Source of the DNA: Dioszegia crocea
Taxonomy: Eukaryota > Basidiomycota > Tremellomycetes > Tremellales > Bulleribasidiaceae
Reading direction: 5' to 3'
Assembly: GCA_001600615.1 (NCBI GenBank)
Contig: BCKK01000010.1
Coordinates: forward strand, 509,392-573,391
DNA: 64,000 bases
Position numbers and translations under genes: made by a program
Notes under the pieces: model-generated
The model's input: only the letters and a program-made list of their open reading frames with translations
Told to the model about the DNA's origin: nothing
Database searches by the model: none
Shown here: in pieces, positions 1-11,949 of the stretch
Layout: each line of letters begins with the position of its first letter
Position numbering within the stretch: the first letter of the stretch is position 1

Positions 1-67
1 CCGGCCGGCCGCGGCAGCGGAACTAAATAAACCTGGAATTCCGGCCGGACCCTGGTGCAATTATAAA

Positions 68-478
68 TTAAGCCTGGTGCAGGTATATGTTATCTCTTTC
101 AACCCTTCTTCCCACAATCCTTACCATGCTGTCCTCATGCTCAACATGGAACTGTGCCGGAAGGCGGATGATGATTTGGCGGGATGGCGAACCAGGCAAT
201 TCCGGGCTCATCAGGAAGAGTTTGAGGACAAAGAGGCGTCCACGCTGTCCCTCAGGAAAGTTCTGAGAGTTGAGGTTGAAGCGGGCGAAGGAGAGCGAAG
301 CGCAGGCAGACGTCCAGATCCATTCTGGCGCAACGAAGAAAAGGGCGGTGAGCATCAGGAATCTCAGCCTAGCGCGCGGGACGAGTACAGGAGAAGGTGA
401 AGCGGGGCGTCCAGGATCAGCCTGCCTTGGCAGAACATGAGACTTGACGCAGGTTAAGAAAGGCGCTGCACCGGACAA
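68..478 (-). CDS. possible partial gene at left edge, unknown
   Basis: An open frame of 136 codons on the minus strand ends near the left edge. It has C-rich third positions like the real genes here and a hydrophobic stretch around residues 40-50. I recognise no domain. A possible donor (GTAAGG after AGCATG) near 105-115 suggests the frame could splice off the window instead of ending at 68. It could equally be chance. There is no detectable homology to any neighbour. Confidence 0.25.
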   Translation of the reverse strand: MSGAAPFLTCVKSHVLPRQADPGRPASPSPVLVPRARLRFLMLTALFFVAPEWIWTSACASLSFARFNLNSQNFPEGQRGRLFVLKLFLMSPELPGSPSRQIIIRLPAQFHVEHEDSMVRIVGRRVERDNIYLHQA

Positions 479-634
479 GATCTCGTCGTTGCCGACAAGT
501 GTCTTCTAGTTGATGGTCAAAGCTCGTATCAGTATCGTTGCGGATCTTACACGGGAACGCCGCTGAGCGCGGGCAGTAGCTATGATATCACATGTCACTT
601 CTCATATCGACTGCTATCTTCCTATTGCTCGACT

Positions 635-1629
635 TCATTCTTCTTCACCCTGCTGTAAAGCCGCCTGTTCCCTCCACCTCGCCTTAATTGCCTTCTCCCG
701 CTGTTCGTGCGCCTGTACATGGTCTTTGAGAGCTTCATCATCCTCCCCCAACTCCACAGCCAACAACCTATCGGCCAGATAGTCTTGCTGAGCCAATCTC
801 CTAATCTCATCCGTCATTTCTCCCGCCATCATGTAGTGCAGCATCATATGCTCGTCCACCTGCTTCTTCATATACTCCTTTTCTTCCTTGATCGCCTCAT
901 TGAGCCTCAGCAATGCGCGGAGATTGACGCCAAACCACCTATTGCCCAGCATGATATGCCTCCGAGAGAAGACCATTGAGCGATTATGGTGACCGGCTTC
1001 GATTTTGGCGATATTGTCCGACTGGACTTTTTGGCATTTCGGGCCTAAATCCGCCAGGGCGATGAAGCATTTGACGAAGCACTCAATCTCGTCCGCTGAC
1101 AATTTACCCTCCACTAGATTGTCCATGAGGGAGTTTAAGAATGGTAAGGGCGGACCGTGGGTAGTGGGGAAGGGTGTGAGGTCGAATAGGATTTTGAGGT
1201 CGAATACGGTTCTAGGGTGGATGACGAGGTAAACGATGTCTTCGGGATCCATGTCAAAGATGCCTCCCTGAAGTAATCAGCAGTTGATCCTTGTGATGCA
1301 GCAGAAAGCGACTCACAGTATAGCCCTCAATCCAATGCTCCCTCTTCTCCGTGCCTTCCTTCTCCGATGACCTTTTGGCTTGATACTCTGTCATCTGCTT
1401 GTCGAGCTCGGCAATCAAGTCGGTATCTGAGATACCTTGCTGAAGATCAGTTCATATCCTCGAACGGGAAACTCACGCATCCCTGATCCATCATTTGCTG
1501 CATCATATCATCCAAGTCACGTTTCTTCGCCAAGTGCCTTGCCATGAGATGGGCGCGCTGGGCCTCGATGGAAGTGGGGTTAAGGTCTGAGTCTCTGACG
1601 GCGATGTCGACTGATGTAGGGTCGGCCAT
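635..1629 (-). CDS. unrecognised 302-aa protein, helical and Met/Glu/Lys-rich
   Basis: Three exons join cleanly: 1477-1629, 1317-1439 and 635-1267, with introns of 37 and 49 nt (both GTGAGT..CAG). The protein starts MADPTSVDIAV. It has a charged helical N-terminus (KKRDLDDMMQQMM), a central globular part (DPEDIVYLVIHPRTVFDLK, then PFLNSLMDNLVEGKL and IECFVKCFIALADLGP), and a long charged C-terminal helix rich in E/K/M (EAIKEEKEYMKKQ to QREKAIKARWREQ) that probably forms a coiled coil. No signal peptide or membrane span is visible. I do not recognise the family. It is divergent from FAS1, with 1.1 kb between the start codons. Confidence 0.72.
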
Positions 1630-2750
1630 AACCGCGGTTATATGCGTTGGCTAATGGTAGCTGTTGCTAGATGATAAGCCCAAGATTTGAGCATGATGAC
1701 AAGGGGGAGGAAGCGAAAGGCTAACGTACTGATTCTTTGGAGTTTTGCTGAAGGTCTATAGTCACCTGGTCTAATACTAGTCCTACATGGATGTCAGAAC
1801 ATGTTCTAGTGTGACTGTATGATCCAGAAGAAGGAAAGGACCCTGAGGCGGGGGGTGAAAGAGAGGGACACACCCCTCCTTTGGATCTTTTGGACCTTCG
1901 GGATGCTAGGCCTGGGTTGGGGTAGAGCTCCGACACTCCTTGACGGGGTGGAGTATGTTGATGCTGAGTGTTCAGGGGGCCAGGAAGGGAAGGATGATTG
2001 GTGAACGAGGAGTGTGGGCATGGGGGACCATCATTGGTACCATAGCCTTGCAGACAAGGTGAAGTGGACATCGCCGCCTGGGGTCGGTTTCAAGTCGCGT
2101 CGCACGGGCATGGGTGGCGACGCGCCAAAAGCGGCAATTAATTCGCGGCGTTATATCCTGGAGTTAGAGAGTCAGCTATGTAAGCAGGACAGGAGGATAG
2201 GTGTGCACTGAAGAGCATCTGTGAGGGGCTTAGGAATATGTCAGCTGCTCTGCGTGACTGAAGAGACCCAAGGGGATTAAAATCAGACTGCCGGGATTCC
2301 AGCGGATCCCCCGCGCCGGCCCAACGGCAACCGGCAACCACCTGTCGAGAAACGGGGCAGTTCCATGCATTCTTTTTTTAGGAAGGACTCGCGGGAGCCT
2401 TCTGCGCTTGTTGGAGATTGTGACAGTCATGTATGGCACTGTAGAGTCCTGATTTGATGCACGGGGTGAGATGAAGAGACAAGATGAGATGTGCCGCGGC
2501 TTTCTTCGGGCGGCTGGATGTTACGTGATTTTGAAAGGCGACTTTGGGGAAGGCAGGCGGTGGAGGTCCCCACTCGCTGGGGCGGACAAGAACAGGAATT
2601 CAGTCAATGCTCAATCTATCCATCACATCCTCCTATACAACCCTCCTCGCCCCCATCTATACTGCTCTGCTACTCAAGTAGAACGTAGCACAAGAGGGCA
2701 GCTCTTAACCCATCGAAAAAGTCCACCCAGCCCAGAGCTTGAAGCTCATC
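1630..2750. promoter_or_regulatory. 1.1-kb divergent intergenic region upstream of FAS1
   Basis: This lies between the start codons of the minus-strand 302-aa gene and FAS1. I found no convincing coding frame: a 116-codon minus frame at 1721-2071 is low complexity and has no splice partners. The last 150 bases are a pyrimidine-rich leader (CATCACATCCTCCTATACAA, then ACCCATCG) running into ATCATGG, a good start context with A at -3. No specific operator is claimed. Confidence 0.45.
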
Positions 2751-5700
2751 ATGGCGTCCCTTTTCGGCGGACCTACCCCTACCCGACCCCTCATCCTCCA
2801 TTCCACCACCGCGCGTGTCACCATCCCCGTTCCCGCCTCTCCTCTCGCAGCATGGATCGCCTCAGAGACGCTCGCTCAGGAATTCCACGACTCCCGTGTG
2901 GGTCTGGACGATGAGCCAGCTCCTGAAGTTGAGGAAGGTTCAACTCAACCCGCTTCGACCGAACCCCAGATCAAACTCTTATCCCGCTTCCTTGTCTTCG
3001 TGTCTGACCGGCTAGACAAGGACAATGCGGACGTCCTACTAGCGGCTTACGACCGGTTCAACGAACTCTTCCTCTCCGTCGTCAACATCCACTCCCTCGT
3101 CCAGTCATTCGACCCCGAGACCCGAGCGGAAGTTTTGACTGCCTACTTCAAGGCGTTCTCAGTGGCCCGAGAGGCGCTAGGAGACAAGGTCAAGCTGGCA
3201 CATACGTCAGCTCTGATCGAGTCGGCCAAGAAGGGAGATTCAGAGCTGTACGCGCTGTTTGGTGGTCAAGGTAGCAATGAAGTGAGTCTAGATAAAATCA
3301 TGGCTGACGTTAAGTACTACTTTAACGAAATTCAATCCCTTTACAACACCTACACTGCCTTTGTGCAACCTCTCCTCACCAAGATCACCGCCATCCTTCT
3401 CCCCCTCCGCGATCAGGCCGAGGCTGACGGGTACACCTACTACTCCCAGGGCTTGGACCTGATCTCGTGGCTCAACGGGTCCGTGCCCAGGCCGGAGGTC
3501 GACTACCTCGCCAGCATCCCCCTCTCGATGCCTTTGATCGGTGTTGCTCAGCTCGCGCAATACGTCGTATCATGCCGCATCACCGATCTCTCCCCCGGAG
3601 AGATGCGCAAACTTTTCCACGGCGCTACCGGACACTCCCAGGGTGTCATTTCCGCCGTCGCCGTTGCGTCATCCGACAGCTGGGAGTCACTCGAGGCCAA
3701 CGTCCTCAAGTCGGTCAAACTCCTCTTCCACATTGGTCTCCGCGGCCAGGAGACTTTCCCTCTCCTCTCTATCGAGCCCCACATCATTGCCGATTCGGTC
3801 GAGAACAACGAGGGTATCCCCACGCCCATGTTGTCAGTCAACGGCTTGAGCTTGAAGGCTCTCGAGGGTCACATCAAGAAGGTCAACAGCCACCTTCCCT
3901 CCAACTCCCAAGTTGGCATCTCCCTATTCAACGCGTCGACAATGCACGTCGTCACCGGTCCCGCCAAGGCGTTATACGGTCTCGCTACTGCTTTGCGCAA
4001 GGTGATGGCGCCGGCCGGTCTTGACCAGGGCCGAGTGCCCTTCTCCAAGCGAAAGGCCGTCTTTACGATGCGCTTCTTGCCCATCAATGTGCCGTACCAC
4101 AGTCACTACTTGACTGGTGCGACTGAGAAGCTTGTCGAGCAGGATCTAGGAGGCAAGGATCTCTTCTCTACATCGGACCTGTCGATGCCTATCTTCAACA
4201 CTGAGAATGGTGAGTTTTGTTTTTGATTGAGCTAATCCCAGGCTCCGATCTTAGGTCTTTAACCACCTCCCTCACTGCCTCGCTCTGCGACCAGATCTTC
4301 ACCCACCCCATCCACTGGGTCAAGTGCTGCAACTTCCCCATCACTGCCACTCACGCTGTGGACTTTGGACCGGGCGGAAACAGCGGAATCGGATTCTTGA
4401 CGGGCCGAGCTCTGGAAGGACGCGGTGTCCGCATCGTTGTTGTCGGCGAGAAAGGTAAGGCTGCCGCCGAGTTCTACGACTCGAGCAGGGTCAACAAGGA
4501 GTCTCTTTGGGCTAGCGACTGGAAGCCTAAGCTTGTCAAGACTTTGTAAGTTTTCATCAAGATTTTGGCTGACGTTAAGGGATGGCAAAATCCATATCGA
4601 CACTCCCTTCTCCCGCATGCTTGGAAAGCCCCCAATCATGGTCGCCGGTATGACACCCTGTACCGTCGGATCTTCCCTCGTTTCCGCCACCCTTAACGCC
4701 GGCTACCACATCGAGCTCGCCGGTGGTGGACACTACAACGCCGCTGCGCTCCGCAACAAGGTCACCGAGATCCAAAAGCTCGTTCAGCCCGGTGTCGGCA
4801 TCACTCTCAACGCTCTCTACATCAACCAGCGTCAATTCAGCTTCCAGCTTCCGCTCTGGCAGGAGATGCGACGCGAAGGATTGCCTATCGAGGGTTTCTG
4901 CGTTGCCGCAGGTATCCCATCCTCTGAGAAGGCGACGGAAATCATCACGGCGTTGAAGGATGCGGGCATTAAGCACGTTTCGTTCAAACCCGGATCCGTC
5001 GAGGGTATCCGACAAGTTATCAATATTGCCGCTGCCAATCCCGACTACCCCATCATTCTTCAATGGACTGGTGGTCGTGCAGGCGGTCATCACTCGGCTG
5101 AAGACTTCCATCAGCCCATCATTGCGACCTACTCCTCCATCCGACAGAATCGCAACATCTCCCTCGTTGCCGGTTCTGGTTTCGGTGGTGCGGAGGACAC
5201 CTGGCCGTACATCTCTGGAGACTGGTCAGTTAAGCTGTTCGGTCTCCAGCCTATGCCATTCGACGGTGTCCTCTTTGCATCCCGAGTCATGGTTGCCAAG
5301 GAGGCCGATACATCACCTTCAGTCAAACAGCTCATTGTTGACGCACCCGGTGTCGACGATGCGAGCTGGGAAGGGACGTACGACAAGCCCACCGGCGGTA
5401 TCCTCACCGTCCGATCTGAGCTCGGCGAGCCCATTCACAAGATTGCCACTCGGGGTGTCAAGCTCTGGAAAGAATTTGACGACACCGTTTTTGCCCAGCC
5501 GCGAGACAAGCGGGCTGCATGGCTCGAGGCCAAGAAGGACTATGTCATTGATCGTCTCAACAAGGACTTCAACAAGCCCTGGTTTGGCGAGAAGGCGGAT
5601 GGGACCGTTGTCTCTGATCTCGGCACAATGACATACGAGGAAATCACCCGTCGGATGGTCCGACTCATGTACGTCTCCAAGCAGGAACGCTGGGTCGATA

Positions 5701-8700
5701 TTTCACTCCGAAACCTCGTCGGTGACTGGTTACGCCGAGTCGAAGAGCGCTTCGCCGGACGTAGTCGTCAATCCCTCATCCAATCTTTTACCCTCCTCGA
5801 CAAGCCCGAGTCTACCATTGATGACTTCTTTGCCGCCTACCCCGCCGCCAAATCCAGACTCGTCGCGTCGGAAGACAAGGCTTACTTCCTCGTCATCTGC
5901 CAACGTCCCGGTCAGAAGCCCGTTCCCTTCATCCCCATCCTTGATAACACTTTCGAGGTGTGGTTCAAGAAGGACTCTCTCTGGGCGGCTGAGGATATGG
6001 ATGCGGTGTTTGACCAAGATCCTCAGAGGGTCTGTATCCTCCAAGGACCCATGGCAGTTAAGCACTCTACGGTAGCCGATGAGCCCATCAAGGATATTCT
6101 AGGGAACGTCGAGGGTCTGCTAGCTAAGCGGATCCTTGAGCGATTCTACGACAACGACGAGAGTAAGGTACCTCGTATCGACTACATTGGCGCCAAACCC
6201 TCCTCCTCCACCCCCCGATCAGGCAACACCCTTAAAGTCGGATCTGTCGTTCCCCCAACCGATGACTGGCTTGAGACTATCGCAGGTCCCAATGTCAGCT
6301 GGCTCCGTGCCGCCTTGACTTCAGTCAACATTGTCCAGGGTCAAGGATACATTTCCAACCCCTTCCGCCGAATCTTTGCGCCCCGTGCTGGCCAGACTGT
6401 CGAAATCGGCGAGAATTCAGTCACTCTCTATGGTGGCGCTCGGTCATTCGGCCCTCACCCTGCCGACTTCAAGGCGGTCGAACTCACCTTTGCCGACAAC
6501 AAGCTCAACCTCATCCTATACGAAGAGCGCCGTGGCGTTTCGGTCCCCCTCCACTTTACCTTCCTTTACAAACCCGAAATGGGCTTTGCGCCGATTCACG
6601 AAATCACCGATGGGCGTAATAAGCAAATCAAGGAGTTTTACTGGCGGTTGTGGTTCGGCGATGATCAGAAGTTACCCGATCTCGCTTTGGACACTACCTT
6701 CACCAACGAGGCTACAGCCATTGATGCCAAGGCAGTTCAGCGGTTCTGCGATGTGGTTGGGAACCAAGGCGAGAGCTTTAAGGCGGTCAGGAGTGAGAAG
6801 ATTATGGCGCCAATGGACTTTGCTATTGTTCTCGGATGGCAAGTAAGTCTCGACATTGGACAGTGCTGACTCTAGTCCATCATGAAGGCCATTTTCCCCA
6901 CCGACATTGACGCCGATATCCTGAATCTTGTCCACCTGTCCAACGGGTTCAAGATGATGGACGGTGTTGCCCCCCTTCGCGCTGGAGACTCATGCTCTGC
7001 CGAAGCTCGGGTTGTTTCCGTCATCAACGGCGACAACGGCAAGACTGTCAAAGTCAAGGGATACGTCCTGCGCCAGGGCGAACCGGTTATTGAAGTCTCT
7101 TCAGCCTTCTTCTACCGAGGCCGATTCAGAGATTTCGAAAATACCTTCGAGACCATTGACGAGCCCGATTACGTCGTCGACATGTCCCGCCCTACCTCGG
7201 TCGGCATCCTCCAATCCAAACCTTGGTTTGAGTGGGATGACGATTCCGTCCCTCTCGACATTGGGTCTACATTGACCTTTAAGATCCGGTCGGAATTGCG
7301 ATACAAGGACAAATCTACCTTCTCTTCGGTCAAGGTCAGCGGTGCTGCCTTTGTACGCAGCTCGACTAAGCAACTCGTCCAAGTTGCTACGGTCGACTAC
7401 GAGGCCCACAACTCTTACGGTAACCCCGTCATCGAGTATCTTAGGCGACACGGCAAGGCTACCGGTCTCCCCATCCCCCTCGAGACTGGCGGTTACACCC
7501 TTTCTTCCGATGGCATCTACAAGACTCCCCTCACGAACGAGCCATACTCCAAGGTCTCTGGTGATTTCAACCCTATTCACATCAACCCTTACTTCTCCGA
7601 CCTCGCTTCCTTACCCGGAACCATCACACATGGCATGTGGAACTCTGCCGCCGTGCGAAAATACCTCGAATCTGCCGTTGCAGACAACCGACCCGAGCGC
7701 GTCACCGCGTACAATGTCAGCTTTGTGGGTATGGTCTTGCCTGGAGATGAAATCCAGGTCAAGCTTACCCACATTGCCATGCGGGAGGGCAAGAAGGTCA
7801 TCAAGGTTGAGGCGTTCAACCAGGTGGGGACTAAGGTGATTGACGGAACATCGGAGGTGTTGCAGCCTCCCTTGGCGTACGTCTTTACCGGTCAAGGATC
7901 GCAGGAGGTCGGAATGGGTATGGAGCTCTATGCTGCCTCGCCTGTCGCTCGGGCCGTATGGGACGCGGCCGATGCCCATCTCACCACGGTATACGGTTTC
8001 TCCATCGTTGATATCGTCAAAAACAACCCCAAGGAACTTACGATCCACTTTGGTGGTATCAAGGGTCAGGCGATTCGACAGAGGTACATGGATCTATCGT
8101 ACGATACCCTCGACGAGGCGACGGGTAACTTAAAGACCCAACCCCTCTTCTCCGATATCGACCTCTACACCACGAGTTACACCTTCTCCCACCCCCAGGG
8201 TCTGCTCTTTGCTACCCAGTACACCCAGATCGCCCTCGTCGTCACTGAGAAGGCCGCGTTTGACGACATGAAGGCTAAGGGTCTCATTGACCCCCATGCC
8301 GCCTTTGCCGGTCACTCCTTGGGTGAATACTCTGCCCTCGCCGCCATCGCCGACGTCCTCCCCATCTCTTCCCTCGCCGACGTCGTCTTCTTCAGAGGAA
8401 TCACCATGCAGCGCGCCGTCAAGCGAGACGCTACTGGTAAATCCAACTACGCCATGATGGCTGCGAACCCTTCCCGAGTCGGAAAGTCTTTCTCCGAAGA
8501 GGCTCTGCGTGAGATTGTCGACACTGTCTCCAAGCAGAAATCTATCCTCCTCCAAATTGTCAATCTTAACGTTGCCAATCAGCAGTACGTCTGCGCTGGT
8601 GAACTCATCGCTTTGGCGACCCTCACCAATGTGCTCAACATGCTCAAGATCCAAAAGATTGACCTTGAGAAGTTGTCAAAGACCATGTCGGTCGAGCAAC

Positions 8701-10485
8701 TCAAGGAGCAGCTGGCGGAGATTATCGATGGGTGTTACGATATGGCAAAGGAGAAGGAGAAGGAGCAAGGATCGGTCGTGCTTGAAAGGGGATTCTCAAC
8801 TATTCCCTTACCCGGTATCGATGTCCCCTTCCACTCTCGATACCTCTGGCCCGGAGTCTTGTCATTCCGAAACTACCTCATCAAAAAGATCGACCCCCTC
8901 CAACTCAACCCCGACAGGCTTATCGGCAAATACATTCCTAACCTGATCGCCGAGCCATTCGAGGTTACCCGATCCTACGTCCAGAAAATCTTTGACGAGA
9001 CTGCTTCGCCCAGGATGGAGGCCATTCTCAAGGCATGGGAGAAGGACAGCTGGGACTCGGCAGAGAAGAGGCAGAGGTTGGCATACAACATCTTGACTGA
9101 ATGTCTTGCCTACCAGTGAGTTGAACAATCTGACTTGAGCTAACTTTAGATTCGCCTCGCCCGTCCGATGGATCGAGACACAAGATGTTCTCTTCTCGCA
9201 GGCCAAATTCGAGCGATTTGTCGAGGTCGGTCCCAGTCCCGTCTTGGCGGGTATGGCTACCCGAACCCTTAAAGCCAAGTACGAGGCGCAGGACGGTGCC
9301 ATCTCACTCCAACGACAAATCCTCTGCGCCGCCAAGAACCAAAAGGAGGTTTACTACGCGTTCGAGGATGAGGCTGAGGAGGCTGCTCCTGCTCCCGCCG
9401 CCACTACCTCTGCCGCCGCCCCCGTCGCTGCTGCTGCCGTCGCCGCACCAGTTGCTGTCGCAGCTCCCTCTGGCGGATCTGCTGCTGCCGTCGAGGACGT
9501 CCCACCCAAAGCTGTCGATACGGTCCGAATCATCGTCGCGCAGAAGCTCAAGAAGCAAGCTGCCGAAATCCCCCTTTCCAAATCGCTCAAGGAACTTTCC
9601 GGCGGTAAATCCACACTCCAAAACGAAATCCTCGGTGATCTCCAGGTCGAGTTCTCATCTGCTCCCGACAAGGCCGAGGACCTACCCCTTGACGAGCTTG
9701 GTGCAGCCATGAACGTCGGCTACTCCGCCCTGGGTAAACATGCCATGGCGCTTACCAACCGAATGGTCGCTGCCAAGTTCCCCGGTGGTTTCAACCTTAC
9801 TGCCGCTCGAGGTCACCTCAACAAGCAGTGGGGGTTGGGACCTATGCGGACCGACTCAGCGCTATTCTTCGGTATTCTCACCGAACCCGCAAAGCGTATG
9901 GGATCGGACATTGAGGCCAAGGCGTTCCTCGATGCCCTTGCGCAGAGCTATGCCGCTTACTCTGGCTTCTCGCTCAGCACGGCTGGATCTGGTGGTGGTG
10001 GCGGAGGGGGAGGCGCTGGTGGGGCCGTCATGAACTCTGAAGAGTTTGACGCGTTTGTCGCCAAGCAGGAGGAACAGATGAAGCGGGAGATTGAGTTGAA
10101 GTATAGGTATCTGGGTCAGGACGTTAGGGATGGTGAGAAGAAGGCGGAGATTGAGAAGGTGAGTTAAGCTGTTCATATAAAGTGCCCGGCTGACGAGATA
10201 GGAATCTGCCGCTGCTCTACAGGCCAAACTCGACCTCATCAAAGCCGAACATGGTGATTCGTACATTGACGGTATCCAACCCGTCTTCTCAGCACTCAAG
10301 GCGAGATCTTTCGACTCCAGCTGGAACTGGGCGAGACAGAGCTCGCTGGAGTTGTTCTACGATATCATTCATGGTGATTTGGATCCGACCACTGTGTTCC
10401 AGGATGAGCCGTAAGTTCTGACTATGACTTCTCGTGGGACTTCGCTGATGTGAACAGGAGGTATCAGCCCAACTTGCAGTCGTGA
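2751..10485 (+). CDS. FAS1: fatty acid synthase beta subunit extended through MPT tail and ACP
   Basis: Eight exons (2751-3281, 3315-4209, 4242-4545, 4580-6842, 6876-9115, 9150-10158, 10202-10410, 10458-10485) give 2,492 aa. Domain order is acetyltransferase (GHSQG near residue 283), enoyl reductase ([19 protein letters not shown], about 600), dehydratase ([13 protein letters not shown], about 1560) and malonyl/palmitoyl transferase (GHSLGEYS, about 1809). Yeast Fas1 stops at about 2,050 aa. Here the chain runs on through the segment that begins yeast Fas2 ([15 protein letters not shown], about 2078), an Ala/Pro linker and an acyl carrier domain ([17 protein letters not shown], Ser near 2231). 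It ends after WNWARQ, just before where the ketoreductase would start. Ketoreductase, ketosynthase and PPTase are absent, so a separate FAS2 elsewhere must supply them. Only one ACP is present. The cytosolic complex makes long-chain acyl-CoA. Five of the seven introns are only 32-34 nt. Confidence 0.95.
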
Positions 10486-10869
10486 GGAGTATAGAGAAAG
10501 GGATCGATATAGATGTGTATAGATAGGCTGCTGAAAATTTTTCCTTTTGGTTAGAGTTTGGATGATCTGGGGTTAGAGGCTGTAGATGCCTTGTGTAATT
10601 AGAAGGGACGAGGGCTTGAGGCCAGACTAGGCGAGCGCATATGTGCATTGGACTGATAGACATCGATTCAGAGAGAAACCAGCACTCCCTTCTGGCAAAT
10701 GAAGCCATGGGGTTACATGTGCCATCTATACACAACTACATTGAGATACAACTATATTGAGAAAGCCCCAACCCCCGACATATGGACAACTCGATCGCAG
10801 CTATCGCCCACATGTAAGAAGATCCAAATCTTTAGAGCAACCGACAATATCAAGACGCTATGCTCGCTG
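10486..10869. other. convergent 3' intergenic region
   Basis: This lies between the stops of FAS1 (plus) and the F-box-like gene at 10870 (minus). It is AT-richer than the flanking coding DNA and presumably holds both 3' UTRs. I see no gene in it. A 148-codon minus frame at 10289-10735 overlaps the last FAS1 exons and is a shadow. Confidence 0.5.
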
Positions 10870-11949
10870 TTAATTGCTCGCCGCTTGCTGTGCCTTGCTC
10901 AGCTCTCCGGCGAGTGCAGACCCGTCGAACTCCTCTTGTGTTTGGAATGTCAGATAATTCTCAACATAGTGTGTCACCGCCGAGTACTTGTCCGTGATCC
11001 GTCCCTCTCCATCACCATTCTCCCTGACCCAGGTCCTCCAGTCCCAGCAAAAGTTGGGTTTGATGTACTCCGTGACTGAGGACCTGATCTTCTGAGCTGC
11101 GTCCTGGTGTGAACACAGACTGCCTCCTGCCTCGTTCCGCTGGAGGGCGAAGAACCGTCCTGGGTTGACCACGGTCGCGCTGCCCTGTGCCGTACGACCA
11201 TTGAGCGGGATGAGGGCATCTGCCAATGAGATCACGAGGTCCCCCTTCATACAGTCGTCATCCTTGAGGTTGCCGACTATGATATGACTCCCTTCCACCC
11301 CTGTCTCCGTCGGCAGTTTGGGATCCCAGCCTGTCATGATGAAGGAATCACTTGTGCTTGCCGGAACGGTATTGATGAATGTGGATATGAAGGGGGCGCT
11401 CTTCAGGCCAAGCTGCTTGCAATTCATGACTGAGTCGACTCTGTCTGACTGGCAGCCCTCGAATAACCAGCCGGTGATCGGACCTTGTGCGCACCCTTTC
11501 TTGGCACTGGCAGCGAGTTCTGCGAAGTCTAGACAGTAATTCGGATCACTGATGCGACAGCAGGCTCAGGGAAGGGCAGTGAGCGAGAGAAGGGTCGAGA
11601 CCATGGGCTTGAAGTTCGGATAGCGAAGTTCCACGCGTGCGAATGTAATTTGGGCAGGAGCGCCCTCGGGATTTGATGAAGCTGCTGCATTCCCCAACGC
11701 TGATGTATGATGCGATGTCAGACCAGATTTCGGGCGGCAATTGCACCGGGAGACAGAAGTCCTTGACCTGTAGGTTAGCTGGTGTCGCGTGATGCACTGA
11801 TGGGTTCCTACTAGCGGGAAAAGCGAGAAGAGCCGTGGAAAACCGTTGAAGGCGAGCAATGTAAGGCTGAGAGGAGGGTGCCGGATCGGACAGCGAGAAG
11901 AGATCTAGATCTCCATCGAGGTAGAACTCACATGGGGATTGTGAGCCAT
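10870..11949 (-). CDS. divergent F-box-like family protein, member 1 (middle exons unresolved)
   Basis: The gene starts with an 18-nt exon (11932-11949, MAHNPH, donor GTGAGT), then an exon after CTAACCTACAG that reads VQLPPEIWSDIASYIS, an F-box-like start. The C-terminal 220 codons are solid (from SDPNYCLDFAELAA to the stop at 10870). They share a core with the genes at 22.2-26.5 kb: a hydrophobic stretch with VGNLKDD, then DLVISLADAL, then ATVVNPGRFF. Between the two parts the frame changes and the C-terminal frame has a TGA at 11566-11568. A 37-nt or roughly 70-nt intron ending CCTTCCCTGAG would rejoin them, but both donors (GTCTCG, GTGGAA) are weak. It may be an intact gene with odd splicing or a decaying copy. 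Function unknown; substrate-adaptor roles are usual for F-box proteins. Confidence 0.55.

Noticed and set aside
1721..2071. 116-codon minus frame between the 302-aa gene and FAS1
   Set aside because: Low-complexity Pro/Ser composition, no homology recognised and no splice partner.
8130..8654. Long antisense frames opposite FAS1 (for example 8130-8654, 7611-8048, 4575-5111)
   Set aside because: They mirror the codon bias of the dense FAS1 coding strand, have no domains and no splice logic. FAS1 itself is certain in the same DNA.
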